In this document: piece after piece, positions 26,635 to 36,549 of the stretch
Layout: each line of letters starts with the position of its first letter
How positions within the stretch are numbered: the first letter of the stretch is position 1
NCBI RefSeq assembly: GCF_032393985.1
Contig: NZ_CP135918.1
Span: forward strand, 2,666,001-2,730,000
Length of the DNA: 64,000 bases
Reading direction: 5' to 3'
Origin: Fischerella sp. JS2
GTDB lineage: Bacteria; Cyanobacteriota; Cyanobacteriia; Cyanobacteriales; Nostocaceae
Position numbers and translations under genes: made by a program
The notes under the pieces: generated by a model
The model's input: only the letters and a program-made list of their open reading frames with translations
Database searches by the model: none
Told to the model about the DNA's origin: nothing

Positions 26635-27885
26635 ATGTTTGAGAGAATTCGCCGTCGTTTACTTTTGTCTTACTTAATAGTATTATCATTAATTCTAGGT
26701 GGATTTGCAATTGCTGTTCGGATTGTCTTTACCCATAGCCTCCTCAAACAACAAACAGAGAAACTTGCTGCCTTAGCACAAGTTGCTGCTGCTAATGCAG
26801 AGTTTGATAACGGGAGAATTAAAATTGAAAATGACTTACCTCAAGACAAATTATTTGAAAATCATCAAGGGTTAAACTGGTTTGATCATAAAGGTAATCT
26901 GATTGGAAAACAAGGAAATGATGTTTTCAATTTACCTATTCCCGTGACAGAAGGAAAACAAATTAATACAGTTGGTAAAAATCGTATTCAGTCTGTCACT
27001 TTACCAATTATTAGTAGTGACGATAAACAATTTATTGGATATATAAGAGCTAGTCAATCTTTAGAAGAATTTGACGAAACTTTAAATAAATTAGATTGGG
27101 GTTTAGGCGGTGGAATAGTTGTAGCTTTGATTATTAGCAGTGTTGGTGGAGTTTGGTTGACTCGTCAAGCGATGCAACCAATTGAAGAAAGCTTTGAACG
27201 GTTAAAACAGTTTACTGCTGATGCTTCCCATGAACTCCGTAGTCCTTTAATGGCGATTAAAAGTAATGCAGGGGTAGCACTAAAGTATCCAGAAGGAATA
27301 CGAGAAGCTGATGCTGAAAAATTTCAGGCTATTTCTAGTGCTACGAACCAAATGACTCGCCTCACTGAAGATTTACTATTTTTAGCTCGTCATGATAATA
27401 TTCCTAACCAAAGTAAAGAAACTGTTAATCTTAGTTCAATTTTAAATGACTTAGTGCAACTATATGAGCCACAGGCGAGCGCTAAACAAATCAATTTTAA
27501 AAGTCAATTATCTGAGAAGCTTTATCTATTAGGTGATGTAAATCGGTTAGCACGATTATTTACTAACTTGATTCAAAATGCTATCCACTACACACCATCA
27601 GAAGGGACAGTAAAAATCATAGCTAATCATAGTACTTCCTATATAGTTGTTAATGTTCAAGATACGGGTGTAGGAATTGCACCAGAAGATTTGGAAAAAA
27701 TTTTTGAGCGTTTTTGGCGAGCAGATAAATCACGTTCTTATAATTCTGGTGGTTCCGGTTTAGGGTTAGCTATTGCTCAAGCGATCGCTCAAAATCATGG
27801 TGGACTAATCACTGTCACAAGTCAGATAGGAGTTGGTAGTTGTTTTACAGTGCGTTTACCTTTAATAATAAGTGTATTTAATTAA
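26635..27885 (+). CDS. Sensor histidine kinase, CopS/NrsS-like
   Basis: 416 residues. Membrane helices near 10-30 and 158-178 enclose a sensor of about 125 residues. No HAMP domain is clear. His199 in ASHELRSPLMAIKSN is the phospho-donor, with N (LIQNAIHY), G1 (DTGVGIAPED), F and G2 (SGGSGLGLAIA) boxes intact. It follows its response regulator directly. The extracellular part lacks obvious Cys or Met clusters, so a copper ligand cannot be pointed out. The stop overlaps the end of the opposite-strand DUF2127 gene. Confidence 0.92.
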   Translation: MFERIRRRLLLSYLIVLSLILGGFAIAVRIVFTHSLLKQQTEKLAALAQVAAANAEFDNGRIKIENDLPQDKLFENHQGLNWFDHKGNLIGKQGNDVFNLPIPVTEGKQINTVGKNRIQSVTLPIISSDDKQFIGYIRASQSLEEFDETLNKLDWGLGGGIVVALIISSVGGVWLTRQAMQPIEESFERLKQFTADASHELRSPLMAIKSNAGVALKYPEGIREADAEKFQAISSATNQMTRLTEDLLFLARHDNIPNQSKETVNLSSILNDLVQLYEPQASAKQINFKSQLSEKLYLLGDVNRLARLFTNLIQNAIHYTPSEGTVKIIANHSTSYIVVNVQDTGVGIAPEDLEKIFERFWRADKSRSYNSGGSGLGLAIAQAIAQNHGGLITVTSQIGVGSCFTVRLPLIISVFN

Positions 27886-28325
27886 TGCTTATAAAAGTGA
27901 CATATTAAATACCATGATACAGCAATATTTACTATAAAAACTAATATTTTTAATAAAGATAAACTTTTAATTAATTCAAAAATTTCTGGAGGAATACTAG
28001 TACTAATTAAGCCAATAACTAAAATTTTTGCCCAGGTTCTTTCATACCACAAGCTAATAGCTTCAATAGCTGTTACAATTGCATATATTCCAGTAGATAT
28101 ACCGCTTATTTTTAATGTTTGTGGTTTGATATTGATAATTTTTCCTAGTACCCAATCAATAACTTCGCGTTTACCTTCTAATACATAAGACTCAGAAAAT
28201 ATTACTAAAGCATCATGCTTTTTCAAAGCTAAAATTAGAACGATAGATGTAGTTGTAAGAAGTAGAGCAACGAAGCCTTTATAAATCACAATTGCTATTA
28301 AACCTGGAGGATGTTTCTTCATCAT
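27882..28325 (-). CDS. DUF2127 membrane protein
   Basis: 147 residues, four helices. The start GLIAIVIYKGFVALLLTTTS and the interior SGISTGIYAIVTAIEAISLW match the DUF2127 family, small membrane proteins of unknown role. The second Met may be the true start (AAGGAAA upstream). It converges with the histidine kinase gene, overlapping by four bases. Confidence 0.8.
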   Translation of the reverse strand: MMKKHPPGLIAIVIYKGFVALLLTTTSIVLILALKKHDALVIFSESYVLEGKREVIDWVLGKIINIKPQTLKISGISTGIYAIVTAIEAISLWYERTWAKILVIGLISTSIPPEIFELIKSLSLLKILVFIVNIAVSWYLICHFYKH

Positions 28326-28453
28326 TAAATTTTCCTTACTTGTGCATTCATCGCTTGTAGAACGCTAAATTAGGAGATATAAGTATTTTTTTTCATAAAT
28401 AGTTTTTTTGATCAGTATCGTACATTGTATTTATCTCTACCTACTTAACTACT

Positions 28454-28490
28454 CTAAAAAAAGAAGGGATGGAAATACTACCCACCCCTT
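28454..28490 (-). terminator. Rho-independent terminator after the 72-residue secreted protein gene
   Basis: On the minus strand AAGGGGTGG (28490-28482) pairs with CCATCCCTT (28472-28464), one G-U pair, and a run of seven T follows at 28462-28456. It lies 31 bases past the stop of the small gene. Confidence 0.75.
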
Positions 28491-28520
28491 ATAGCTAAAT
28501 TTAATAATCGACTTTACAGT

Positions 28521-28739
28521 TTAATCAAAATGTTCTCTAAGGGCTTTGACATAAGCAGCATCAGCATCACTGAGGTTGTCAAGCTCGGTTTCAGACAGAA
28601 CATCTAAAGTCATTGAGTTAGGTTCAGGATTGAATTTACCAGTTGCTGCTAGAACTGACACATCTGGACTTGCTATTAATCCAAAACTAGCAAAAATCAA
28701 AACAGGAATTGAACGGGTAATCGAGAGATACTTGTCCAT
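28521..28739 (-). CDS. Small secreted protein of unknown function
   Basis: 72 residues from ATG at 28739; a TTG at 28772 would add eleven. Hydrophobic signal-like segment SIPVLIFASFGLIASPDVSVLAA, then an acidic tail with Asp/Leu repeats (LSETELDNLSDADAAYVKAL). A terminator follows, supporting a real transcription unit. No family recognised. It lies downstream of a response regulator gene on the same strand with about 160 bases between. Confidence 0.55.
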   Translation of the reverse strand: MDKYLSITRSIPVLIFASFGLIASPDVSVLAATGKFNPEPNSMTLDVLSETELDNLSDADAAYVKALREHFD

Positions 28740-28903
28740 AGTTTTCAAGTGATTTTTATTTAATATTTTCAAAATAACAAAAGGTTGTGGTAATGCTGTG
28801 TCGAATTGATTTCAATGGCTTGTGATTTACCAGTAATATGCACGACGAACAAGTAGAAAATAAAGAAAATAAATAAGTATGTTGCCAATCTGCTTTTTGA
28901 TAG

Positions 28904-29611
28904 CTAAATCGGGTCATCTTCAAATTTATAGCCAACACCAGTAACTGTTTTGATAAAAATAGGATTTGCCGAATCGGGTTCAAATTTTTTCCGCAGCCGT
29001 GCTACAAGCGTATCGACTACTCGTTCATCACCACAAAATTCACAACCCCACAATTTATCAATTAGTTGAGTGCGGTTCCATACTCGGTTAGGATTGCTAA
29101 CAAAAGTAGTTAATAAGTTGAATTCTAAGTTTGTTAAGTCTAATATTTCAGAAGAATTAGAATTCCTCTGGCACAAAGCAGAGTGTTGCTCCACGTCGAT
29201 GATAAAATGTTGGGTGCGGTAAACTTGATGTTTCTCTGGTTGACGCAAGCTACGTCGCACAAGCGCTCGAACTCTAGCAACTAACTCTTTAGGGCTAAAG
29301 GGTTTGACTAAGTAATCATCAGCACCAGTGGACAAACCAATAACACGATCCATCTCCTCACTCTTTCCAGTCAACATTAAGATATAGGGGTCGTTTGCAC
29401 CCGGTTTTTGCCGAATTCTGGCACATAGTTCTAGTCCATCCAGACCAGGAATCATTAGGTCTAGAATGATTAAATCTGGTTGCTGTTCCTGAATTATCTG
29501 TAATGCTTGCAGACCATCACTGCAACTATGGCAAGAAAATCCTTCGTTTTCAAGAGAAAACCGGATAAGCCGAGAAATTTCAGATTTATCCTCAACAATT
29601 AGGATTTCCAT
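28904..29611 (-). CDS. OmpR-family response regulator, orphan
   Basis: 235 residues. Receiver with ED at 7-8, Asp51 (IILDLMIP) and VKPFSPKELVARVRAL; the DNA-binding winged helix ends with VVDTLVARLRKKFE and VTGVGYKFEDD. No kinase gene is adjacent, the nearest being on the other strand 1 kb away. The DNA-binding helix differs from those of the two other OmpR proteins in the window. Target and signal unknown. Confidence 0.9.
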   Translation of the reverse strand: MEILIVEDKSEISRLIRFSLENEGFSCHSCSDGLQALQIIQEQQPDLIILDLMIPGLDGLELCARIRQKPGANDPYILMLTGKSEEMDRVIGLSTGADDYLVKPFSPKELVARVRALVRRSLRQPEKHQVYRTQHFIIDVEQHSALCQRNSNSSEILDLTNLEFNLLTTFVSNPNRVWNRTQLIDKLWGCEFCGDERVVDTLVARLRKKFEPDSANPIFIKTVTGVGYKFEDDPI

Positions 29612-29664
29612 ATGTCAAGATATAAAAACACTTTATTCTCGTATAGTGATAATTATTAAGAAGT

Positions 29665-29693
29665 GGAGAAAGTAACCAACGCTTGCTTTCTCC
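29665..29693. terminator. Hairpin between response regulator and peptidoglycan-binding protein genes
   Basis: GGAGAAAG (29665-29672) pairs with CTTTCTCC (29686-29693); on the plus strand a T-rich tract follows. The flanking genes both run on the minus strand, so its role as a terminator there is doubtful. Confidence 0.35.
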
Positions 29694-29742
29694 CCTCTTT
29701 TTGTAAACTATGCTTAAAAAGCAGACTGTATTGTTTAGGTAA

Positions 29743-30174
29743 TTAGTGAATTATCTCAGACCAGGTTTTTGCTCCAACAACTCCGTCAGCTTTCAAATCA
29801 TGAGACTTTTGAAAAGCAATAACGGCAGAACGTGTATTTCTACTGTAAACTCCATCAACTGATCCATTGTAGAGCTTTTGTGTTTTCAAGAATGCCTGAA
29901 TCTCTCTTACTGCTTTGCCTCGGCTTCCTAATCGGAGAATTGGTGCTGTTTGAGGCGAATAACTAATGAGTTTAGTTGATTTGGAAGCTGCTGTGGTTGA
30001 ATGCATCGATTTAGTAGCATTGACATTTTTGGGATGCTCCTGCATTGAAACATGTGTGCCTGTTTTTCGTATTTGTGTGGTAAATGCTTGAGCATTGGCT
30101 GGTGCTAAGGAAGAGAATAACAATGGACTTAAGGCAGCAATAGATAAAGCAAATCTCACAAATTTACTAGTCAT
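29743..30174 (-). CDS. Secreted peptidoglycan-binding domain protein
   Basis: 143 residues. Signal peptide 1-28 (ends PANA), low-complexity Ser/Thr/Lys linker, then one PG_binding_1 domain (LGSRGKAVREIQAFLKTQKL, YNGSVDGVYSRNTRSAVIAF, DGVVGAKTWSEI). Such domains anchor proteins or enzymes to the cell wall; here no catalytic domain follows. Promoter site 2 of the TCTTTCC repeat lies 55 nt upstream, so it belongs to that group. Confidence 0.88.
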   Translation of the reverse strand: MTSKFVRFALSIAALSPLLFSSLAPANAQAFTTQIRKTGTHVSMQEHPKNVNATKSMHSTTAASKSTKLISYSPQTAPILRLGSRGKAVREIQAFLKTQKLYNGSVDGVYSRNTRSAVIAFQKSHDLKADGVVGAKTWSEIIH

Positions 30175-30228
30175 AAGAGAGTATCTCCTTATTTAAGAAA
30201 TCTATGAATCTCAATCTAATTAGTAAAA

Positions 30229-30247
30229 GTAAAGAACTTGGAAAGAT
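30229..30247 (-). promoter_or_regulatory. TCTTTCC/TTCTT direct-repeat site 2
   Basis: On the minus strand ATCTTTCCAAGTTCTTTAC, then 13 nt, then ATTGAGATT, a partial match to the second block. It lies 55 nt before the peptidoglycan-binding protein gene. On the plus strand the 30,248-30,509 stretch also holds TTTTGT-N5-TTTTGT (period 11) near 30392, of unknown meaning. Confidence 0.65.
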
Positions 30248-30509
30248 TTACCAGGAATTGAGAAATTATTTTGTCTTTCAGAGATACTTGTGAAACCTTC
30301 TAGTTTTTCACAGGATGTGGCGAAAAAATAATTGTTTGGGATATCATTGGCGAATCAGATAAAGAGAAAAATGTGACTACTTTTTTATCCTTTTGTAAGG
30401 ATTTTGTCACATAAGGTTGATAAAGTTTAAAGTAAGCAATTCCTGGAGCGCTTTGCCGCCAAGAGATATAAAGCGAAGTCATAAAGCCACAATCAAGGAG
30501 GTTTTCAGT

Positions 30510-31259
30510 ATGAAACCCGCTATTAAGCTGATTTTGAAGGCTAGTTTAGTCGGAGCTTTGAGTTTAGGTGTATCAGTGCAATCTGTTTACGCAGCCCCAT
30601 CACCAGCTAGTGTCCCAGCAATTGAAGTTAGTGATAGCAATGATGATGTCAACGGTAGTACAAAAGCGTTTGCAGCCGTGAGCAAAGATGAACAAGCAGC
30701 TAATTTAAATCAAATTGGTGAATACAGCAAGACTATCTATAACCTAATAAAAACCAACAACTGGACAGAAGCAAAAAATCATTTAGCGCTACTCCAAGCC
30801 GCAGCAGAGCGCCTCAAAACAGAAAAGGGAAAAACCGATGCCAACTTAGCCAAGCTTGACTCAAGTATCACTGTCCTGCAAAGTACAGTTGCAGCAAAGA
30901 ATCATCAAGCCATGTGTGATGCTAACCAAGTTAATGCGATCGCTGCTCAATTAGCAATGGAGTTAGAACCTAAAATGCCTTTGGAAGTTGCAATGCTTGA
31001 CTACTATGGTCGTGAACTAGAAATTTGGTCAGCAGATGGGAACACAGCTAAATTAAAAAATGTTGCTGGCAAGATTCGACAGACTTGGGAAGCTCTACGT
31101 CCCTTAGTCCAGTCTCACGGTGGCTCACCTCAATTACAAAAGTTTGACGATACTCTAGTTGCTTTAGTTGAGACAGCTAGCTCCCCTACTGAATATAGTT
31201 TGCTAGCTGCACCTGTGCAAGGTGAAGTCAACAACCTCCGAAAAGTGTTTCAGCAGTAA
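30510..31259 (+). CDS. Secreted helical protein, paralogue of the gene at 39307
   Basis: 249 residues from ATG at 30510 with AAGGAGG 9 nt upstream. Signal peptide to about 29 (VYAAPS). The rest is mainly alpha-helical, with NQIGEYSKTIYNLIKTNNW, LDYYGRELEIWSADGNT and RQTWEALRPLVQSHGG shared almost word for word with the paralogue. I know no named family. Two copies in one accessory region, one with the TCTTTCC site, suggest a periplasmic or surface role linked to that regulon. Confidence 0.75.
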   Translation: MKPAIKLILKASLVGALSLGVSVQSVYAAPSPASVPAIEVSDSNDDVNGSTKAFAAVSKDEQAANLNQIGEYSKTIYNLIKTNNWTEAKNHLALLQAAAERLKTEKGKTDANLAKLDSSITVLQSTVAAKNHQAMCDANQVNAIAAQLAMELEPKMPLEVAMLDYYGRELEIWSADGNTAKLKNVAGKIRQTWEALRPLVQSHGGSPQLQKFDDTLVALVETASSPTEYSLLAAPVQGEVNNLRKVFQQ

Positions 31260-31272
31260 ACTGATTTAAATC

Positions 31273-32794
31273 TTATACCCTCCATCCAATAAGACTCGCA
31301 ATAGTTGTAAGTAACTCTACTAGCTCTACAGGCTTGGCTAGGCTTTTTTGAAAACCTACTGACTGCGCCTGTTTTTTGTCCAATTCACGGGCGTATCCAG
31401 TTAAGGCGATCGCCGGAATCTGCCGATGTTGTTCTACCTCACTAGCTCTAATTTGACGCATCAGCATATAACCATTCACATTTGGCATACCAACATCGCT
31501 GATGAGTAAATCTTGTTCTGAATCAACCAGAACTTGTAATGCTTGTTCAGCCGATGCAGTGGTAGTGGCAATCGCTCTATACTGTTCCAGCATAAAAACT
31601 AGCAGTTCTCGAATATCAGGTTCATCATCCACCACTAAAACTTTTAAGCCTGCTAGAACTGAAGGGGCAGAAGTAAGATGTGAAAGGTTTTTTGAATCGT
31701 TTGTTTTCTCTTTCTCATTCCTATCTTGCAGAAGTGGTAGTTTAACAATGAAAGTTGCTCCCTGCCCTTCTCCCATGCTTTGAGCATCGATAGTCCCGCC
31801 GTGGAGTTCTACTAAGTGGCGAACAATTGCCAGTCCCAAACCTAGCCCACCAAAATCTCTGGTTGTAGTGTTATCTGCTTGGCGAAAAGATTCAAAAACA
31901 TAAGGTAAAAATTCAGACTGAATTCCTATGCCTGTGTCTGTGACTTGAATCTGAGCAAAGTTTTGAGTTGATTCTGCTAAATTAGAGTTTTCTTGATCAC
32001 GGACAATAGACAGATCGATGTCCACTCGACCACCGCATGGTGTAAATTTGACAGCATTAGATAGCAAATTCCACACTATTTGCTGTAAACGTTTGGAGTC
32101 ACCTAAAACTTAATATTTTTTAGAGGAAGTTTTCAGATGATTCAATAGATTACATTTCCAAATCCGAGAGATTTATCTGTATTTTCTGATTCTAAATTCA
32201 GAATTGAAAATAGCAGAGTTATTGTTTTTTCTTCTGCTGCCAATCGCACTATTTCTCTTGCTGCCTCAATCGTGGATACCAAATTAACTGGGCATAAATT
32301 TAAACTGATTTTGTCTTGTATAATTCGGGAAATATCCAATAAAACTTCAATCAATTTAGTTTGCAATTTGGCGTTACGTTCAATAGTTTGCAGAGCATAA
32401 TTAGTAGAGTAGTATCTTGGTCTAATTTTTGGCCTTGTAGTATTTCTACCCAACCTAGAATTGGGTTAAGAGGCGATCGCAATTCATAAGAAAGAATTGC
32501 CAGAAATTCATCTTTACTACGATTTGCAGCTTCTGCTTGTGCTCGTGCGGACTGTTCTGGCGCCAGCAATAGGGTTCTTTCTGCTTCTACCTGTTTGCGC
32601 TCAGTAATGTCACTTAACATTAAAAGTACGCCATTAAAATCGCCCTGACTAGTAAAAATGGGCGTAGTGGAAACAATTGCCCACAAATTAGAACCATCTT
32701 GAGTGTGAAAAAGACAATCAAATAGCTGTCTCCTGCCTTGCTGCCATTGGGCTAAGATTGTCTGGGTTTCATTCGCAACCGTTTCAGCCACCAA
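31273..32794 (-). pseudogene. Hybrid histidine kinase, broken and with phospho-acceptor His changed to Tyr
   Basis: Reading from 32794: a PAS/PAC part (SDITERKQVEAERTLLLAPE), then a HisKA segment reading ILSYELRSPLNPILGW. In functional relatives the Y is the phosphorylated His. A frame change near 32400 and a stop near 32142 break the HisKA/HATPase link. A second open part (32076-31273) holds the ATP-binding N to G2 boxes (MWNLLSNAVKFTP, DTGIGIQ, GGLGLGLAIV) and a C-terminal receiver domain with its Asp (LLISDVGMPN). The N-terminus is missing. Residual expression of the ATPase-receiver part cannot be excluded. Confidence 0.85.
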
Positions 32795-32965
32795 AACCGT
32801 CTATGCGGATGATAATTTGCACTTCAAGACTTGTGAGTTTTCATACCTCAGTGTATCATCCATCTAATTCCGAGGCTTATCATGTCTGCATCCTATCTAT
32901 TTGTGTCTCCCCGTCAGCAATATTTGGGTAGCTTAGTACATTGAAAACAGAAGTTAACTCAATTC

Positions 32966-33334
32966 TTACTTCTGCCAGACTAACAATATTACTCCACTCA
33001 TAACTAAGCTGATGCCTGCTAGACGTGTCAGGGGAATTGGTTCCCTAAATATAAAGTAACCCAACAAGACAGAGAAAATATAGACTAATGATGTAGATGG
33101 GGCAGCAATACTTAGATTTACTCTAGTCAGGAGCATGATATAGGATACAGCGCTCAGAGCATAACAGGTTAGTCCTATTAAAAGTTCAGGCGTTGTCATG
33201 ATGCTAAGAATGTGATTAATAGCGTTTACCATATTAACTCTGCCCAACTTAATTGCACCCATTTTCAAGAAAAACTGTCCTGCCACACTGGTTAAAATTG
33301 ACATTAGTAGTAGAATAAATTCTTGCAAGGTCAT
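32966..33334 (-). CDS. Small EamA/SMR-type four-helix transporter
   Basis: 122 residues, four helices. TSVAGQFFLKMGA near residue 15 and IAAPSTSLVYIFSVLLGYFI in the third helix place it in the EmrE/ArnE-like group. It lies at the end of a minus-strand block with a deacetylase and a dolichol-phosphate-mannose-like transferase, where a flippase of undecaprenyl-linked sugar is expected. ArnE/F-like lipid flipping is inferred; drug efflux is an alternative. Confidence 0.75.
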   Translation of the reverse strand: MTLQEFILLLMSILTSVAGQFFLKMGAIKLGRVNMVNAINHILSIMTTPELLIGLTCYALSAVSYIMLLTRVNLSIAAPSTSLVYIFSVLLGYFIFREPIPLTRLAGISLVMSGVILLVWQK

Positions 33335-33366
33335 AAAAATATCCTTTGTATTATATTTACCTTAAA

Positions 33367-34152
33367 TTAATCTAAAAGGTTATAAATTATCTTTTGTTTA
33401 AACTCCGAAAAATATATAAAATCTCCTTGCTCTTTGAGCCATATCAGATATTTTTCTAACTTGATAATCATTGACTCGCCAGAATATCTTTTGATGTAAT
33501 TAGGCAGAGAAAAGCTGTTTATGTCTATGAACTCCCAAGGATGAAAGTAGATGTTTAAATAATTATCATGTTGTATGGTTACTTTAGACATTAACTTGAT
33601 TAACCAAAATGGCAAATTTTTAAAACTCAACCAAAATAAAGGAAACCGTATAAGGGGTGTTACTGAAACTGGAATATTAAGTAGATTATTTGAGTAGTAT
33701 GCCGTTCTAGGTTTAAAAAAATTGTTATATCTTCCAGGAATATAAGTAGGATTAATTGAAGAATTATATTCATATCCAGCTATTTTTATTTCTCGCTCAT
33801 CGATTTTACTGAGTCGAGGCATTCTAAAACCTGTAACTTTATTACCTGTCAGTTCTTCCAAAAATAATCGTGATTTTTTTAAATCTTCTATCCGAAAACT
33901 AGAGTGATAAAATCCATGAGAGGCTATTTCATGCTTGCTGGCTATTTCTTGAATTATAGATCCATGATAAGCAGTAAAATTTGCAGTAACAAAAAAAGTG
34001 GCATTTATATTTAATTGCTCCAATAAGGAAATGATTACTTTTAAACCATTGAACGAAACTTCAAACTTGACTTTATCTTCAAGTTTTTCTCCATATTCTT
34101 CCGGAATATCAAATTCTTCAATATCAAAACTTAATAAAATATAACTACTCAT
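33367..34152 (-). CDS. Polysaccharide deacetylase family protein
   Basis: 261 residues from ATG at 34152 (M of MSSYILLSFDIEEFD). This start overlaps the glycosyltransferase stop (TATGAGTAG), a coupled pair. NodB fold: Asp-rich first motif SFDIEEFD, then ATFFVTANFTA, HEIASHGFYHSS (metal histidines) and YFHPWEFID. Members of this type deacetylate sugars on lipid carriers or on peptidoglycan, as ArnD or PgdA do. The setting beside a GT2 and an SMR-type gene favours a lipid-linked sugar. Confidence 0.88.
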   Translation of the reverse strand: MSSYILLSFDIEEFDIPEEYGEKLEDKVKFEVSFNGLKVIISLLEQLNINATFFVTANFTAYHGSIIQEIASKHEIASHGFYHSSFRIEDLKKSRLFLEELTGNKVTGFRMPRLSKIDEREIKIAGYEYNSSINPTYIPGRYNNFFKPRTAYYSNNLLNIPVSVTPLIRFPLFWLSFKNLPFWLIKLMSKVTIQHDNYLNIYFHPWEFIDINSFSLPNYIKRYSGESMIIKLEKYLIWLKEQGDFIYFSEFKQKIIYNLLD

Positions 34153-34873
34153 ATTTACCCATAAAATCATTATATTTTATTGTTAATAAATCCAAAAACA
34201 TTTCTAAAGAATTTTTAAACAAATTAACTTTTGAAGATTTATACAGATGAGTTTCTGATACTATAGCAGGTATTTCTCCAATCTGATATCCCTCTTTTTT
34301 TGCTAAATATATGAGTTCAACATCAAAGGAAAAGCTCGTTACTAATTGTCTTTTAAATAGCTCTTCCGCCACATCTTTCTTAAATCCTTTAATTCCTGCC
34401 TGCATATCTTTAAAGGGTAAGTCAAGTATATATCTTGAAAGATAGTTAAAAGTTTTACCAGCAACTTTCCTACTTAAACTTAAGACTTTGATATTCTGCG
34501 ATACTAAACTCCTACTACCAATGACCATATCAAAATACTCCAATTTTTCGACTATAAGCTCTAGATGTTCGAGGGAATAAGCCAAATCACTATCAATATA
34601 GCAAATAAAATCACCGTAGGCATATTCTAGACCTTTTTTCACTGCATATCCTTTACCTCTATTCTTGTCATAAGAAATAAATTTTATATAACTAAGTTTA
34701 GTATTTTCTAAGTTTTTTGTTAAAACTTCTTTGCTTTTATCTGTAGAACCATCATCGACAAAAATAAAATGAAAATCTGGATGGTGATAGGAAAAATCTA
34801 GTAAATTTTTCCAAGTTATGTCTATACATTCTACTTCGTTATAGAGAGGTAATATAACTGAAATATTCCTCAT
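34145..34873 (-). CDS. GT2 glycosyltransferase, dolichol-phosphate-mannose/ArnC-like
   Basis: 242 residues from ATG at 34873 (GTGGAT upstream). GT-A fold with ISVILPLYNEVECIDITW, DDGSTDKSKEV, the DXD-like CYIDSDLAYS and MQAGIKGFKK. There is no C-terminal membrane region, so it is like DPM1 rather than GtrB. It would load a sugar on a polyprenyl phosphate for the PMT-type enzyme at 37207. Operon with the deacetylase. Confidence 0.88.
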   Translation of the reverse strand: MRNISVILPLYNEVECIDITWKNLLDFSYHHPDFHFIFVDDGSTDKSKEVLTKNLENTKLSYIKFISYDKNRGKGYAVKKGLEYAYGDFICYIDSDLAYSLEHLELIVEKLEYFDMVIGSRSLVSQNIKVLSLSRKVAGKTFNYLSRYILDLPFKDMQAGIKGFKKDVAEELFKRQLVTSFSFDVELIYLAKKEGYQIGEIPAIVSETHLYKSSKVNLFKNSLEMFLDLLTIKYNDFMGKYE

Positions 34874-34917
34874 TATCCACACCCACTATAAATACTAATT
34901 TAGTAATCAGCAGACTT

Positions 34918-36549
34918 CTAAATATTGCTATTTTTTTGAATTTCTGCTTTCCATTCCAACCAATGCGTTATAGTTTCAGGTTGAGAGATAATTTTCTTTT
35001 GCAGCAACACAACTCCATCTTGTACATCCACAAGCCCATATTTTCCTTGAGTTAAAAGTTGATCAATAAAAGCTACCAAATCTTGTAATTTTTGGCGATC
35101 ACCTTTAGAGGCTGGTTGATATTGTTGCAGTTGCCACAAGTCTGCAAAAGCAAAATCAACGTCTATAATTTGTCCTGAAGCAAGTCGTAACTGTACAGCT
35201 GGTAAACGAATGATTTCCAGACGAGTTGCTAAATGTGGAAGCAGAAAAGTAGTTGCAGAAACACTAGCATCACTCTTGATATACTGCATTAATGAGCGGA
35301 TATGCCCCACATGTTCCCACTGACGAGTTAGAGGGACATAGACCAAAGGATGAGTCGATTCTGGAACTAAAAAATAAAAAGCACGATTGGGATTAGAGGT
35401 AATTGTGAATAAAATTGATAGTGCAATAAATCTTATCCACCAACGACGAAAACTTGGTTGAAATTGCTCTTGATGTTGAGACCACCACAAAATTGTGCCG
35501 TAGAATAAGCCTGGAACTACAGTTAGGGCATAACGAATACTCATAGCGAGAGCAGATTTACCATCTTGCATCAACAACACTAGTAATGGAGGTCCTGCAA
35601 CTGTCCAAGCTGCTGGTGATATTACAGGTATAAAAGCTAATGGTAACCACTGACCTAAAAAGTATTTCACTCGTCTATCAACCGGAGTAAACAAACTCTG
35701 AATCAGTTCTTTTGGATGGGTAATAATCCCCCACAGAAGTTGTAAAGTACTAGGGCTATTATTTCCTGGAACATATTGATCAAAACGAGCAGTTAAGTAG
35801 AGTCGCGAATTATCATTAGAAAACAAGGGCATAACTACATTTGTCACAACTGTGACATAGCTGAAGCTAATTAGACATACAGCTAGACCTAAGCGTGGAT
35901 AGCGACGACTTAAAAATAGATAAAGACCAATACCAAAAGTAATTATTCCTGCTTCTTCCCGTATTCCTAATATCAAAATTAGGAAGCTCCAAAAAAGCCA
36001 CCATTTACGTTTCTCTAAAGCCAAGAGTAAAGAGAAAACAAAGAAAGGAATCTGACAATGCTCATAAAAATTTGCGAAAGTTGGTCCAATTACAGCATTA
36101 GCTCCATAAAAACTGGCAGTGATTAAAATAGCTATAGAAGGAGGTAAATAGTGGCGACATAGAGCATACAAAACTAACCCCGCAGCAGTTATTAAACTAA
36201 CTTGTAAAACAACAAGAGTCGCGCCAGTGGGAAATAATGCATATATGGGCATCCATAGCAAGAAATCAATGACAAAGTGTTGTCCTAAATGGCAGTAGAA
36301 CACTGTCTGTATTTGACCATCTTGGGTATAAGCACTGGATTGACCGGAAGAGAGAGAACCTTGAAAGATGCGTCCATGTATGGTGTTCCAAAATAACTGG
36401 TCGAAAAGACCTTGGTCGTAAGATGCGTAGAAAGTGTAGAAGCGATGCAAGCAAAAAACTAACATTATGATGAAAAAACATGCTGCTAATGTCAGTAAAA
36501 TCTTTAGCTCAGATTTGTTTTTGATTACGTCAAAGCGCTTTGGAAGCAT
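34918..36549 (-). CDS. DUF2079 multi-pass membrane protein
   Basis: 543 residues, about ten helices. The first loop holds YASYDQGLFDQLFWNTIHGR and the fourth region NFYEHCQIPFFVF, the conserved stretches of DUF2079. These GT-C-like proteins are thought to use lipid-linked sugars. It heads the minus-strand envelope block; TCTTTCC site 3 lies about 290 nt upstream. Confidence 0.85.
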   Translation of the reverse strand: MLPKRFDVIKNKSELKILLTLAACFFIIMLVFCLHRFYTFYASYDQGLFDQLFWNTIHGRIFQGSLSSGQSSAYTQDGQIQTVFYCHLGQHFVIDFLLWMPIYALFPTGATLVVLQVSLITAAGLVLYALCRHYLPPSIAILITASFYGANAVIGPTFANFYEHCQIPFFVFSLLLALEKRKWWLFWSFLILILGIREEAGIITFGIGLYLFLSRRYPRLGLAVCLISFSYVTVVTNVVMPLFSNDNSRLYLTARFDQYVPGNNSPSTLQLLWGIITHPKELIQSLFTPVDRRVKYFLGQWLPLAFIPVISPAAWTVAGPPLLVLLMQDGKSALAMSIRYALTVVPGLFYGTILWWSQHQEQFQPSFRRWWIRFIALSILFTITSNPNRAFYFLVPESTHPLVYVPLTRQWEHVGHIRSLMQYIKSDASVSATTFLLPHLATRLEIIRLPAVQLRLASGQIIDVDFAFADLWQLQQYQPASKGDRQKLQDLVAFIDQLLTQGKYGLVDVQDGVVLLQKKIISQPETITHWLEWKAEIQKNSNI

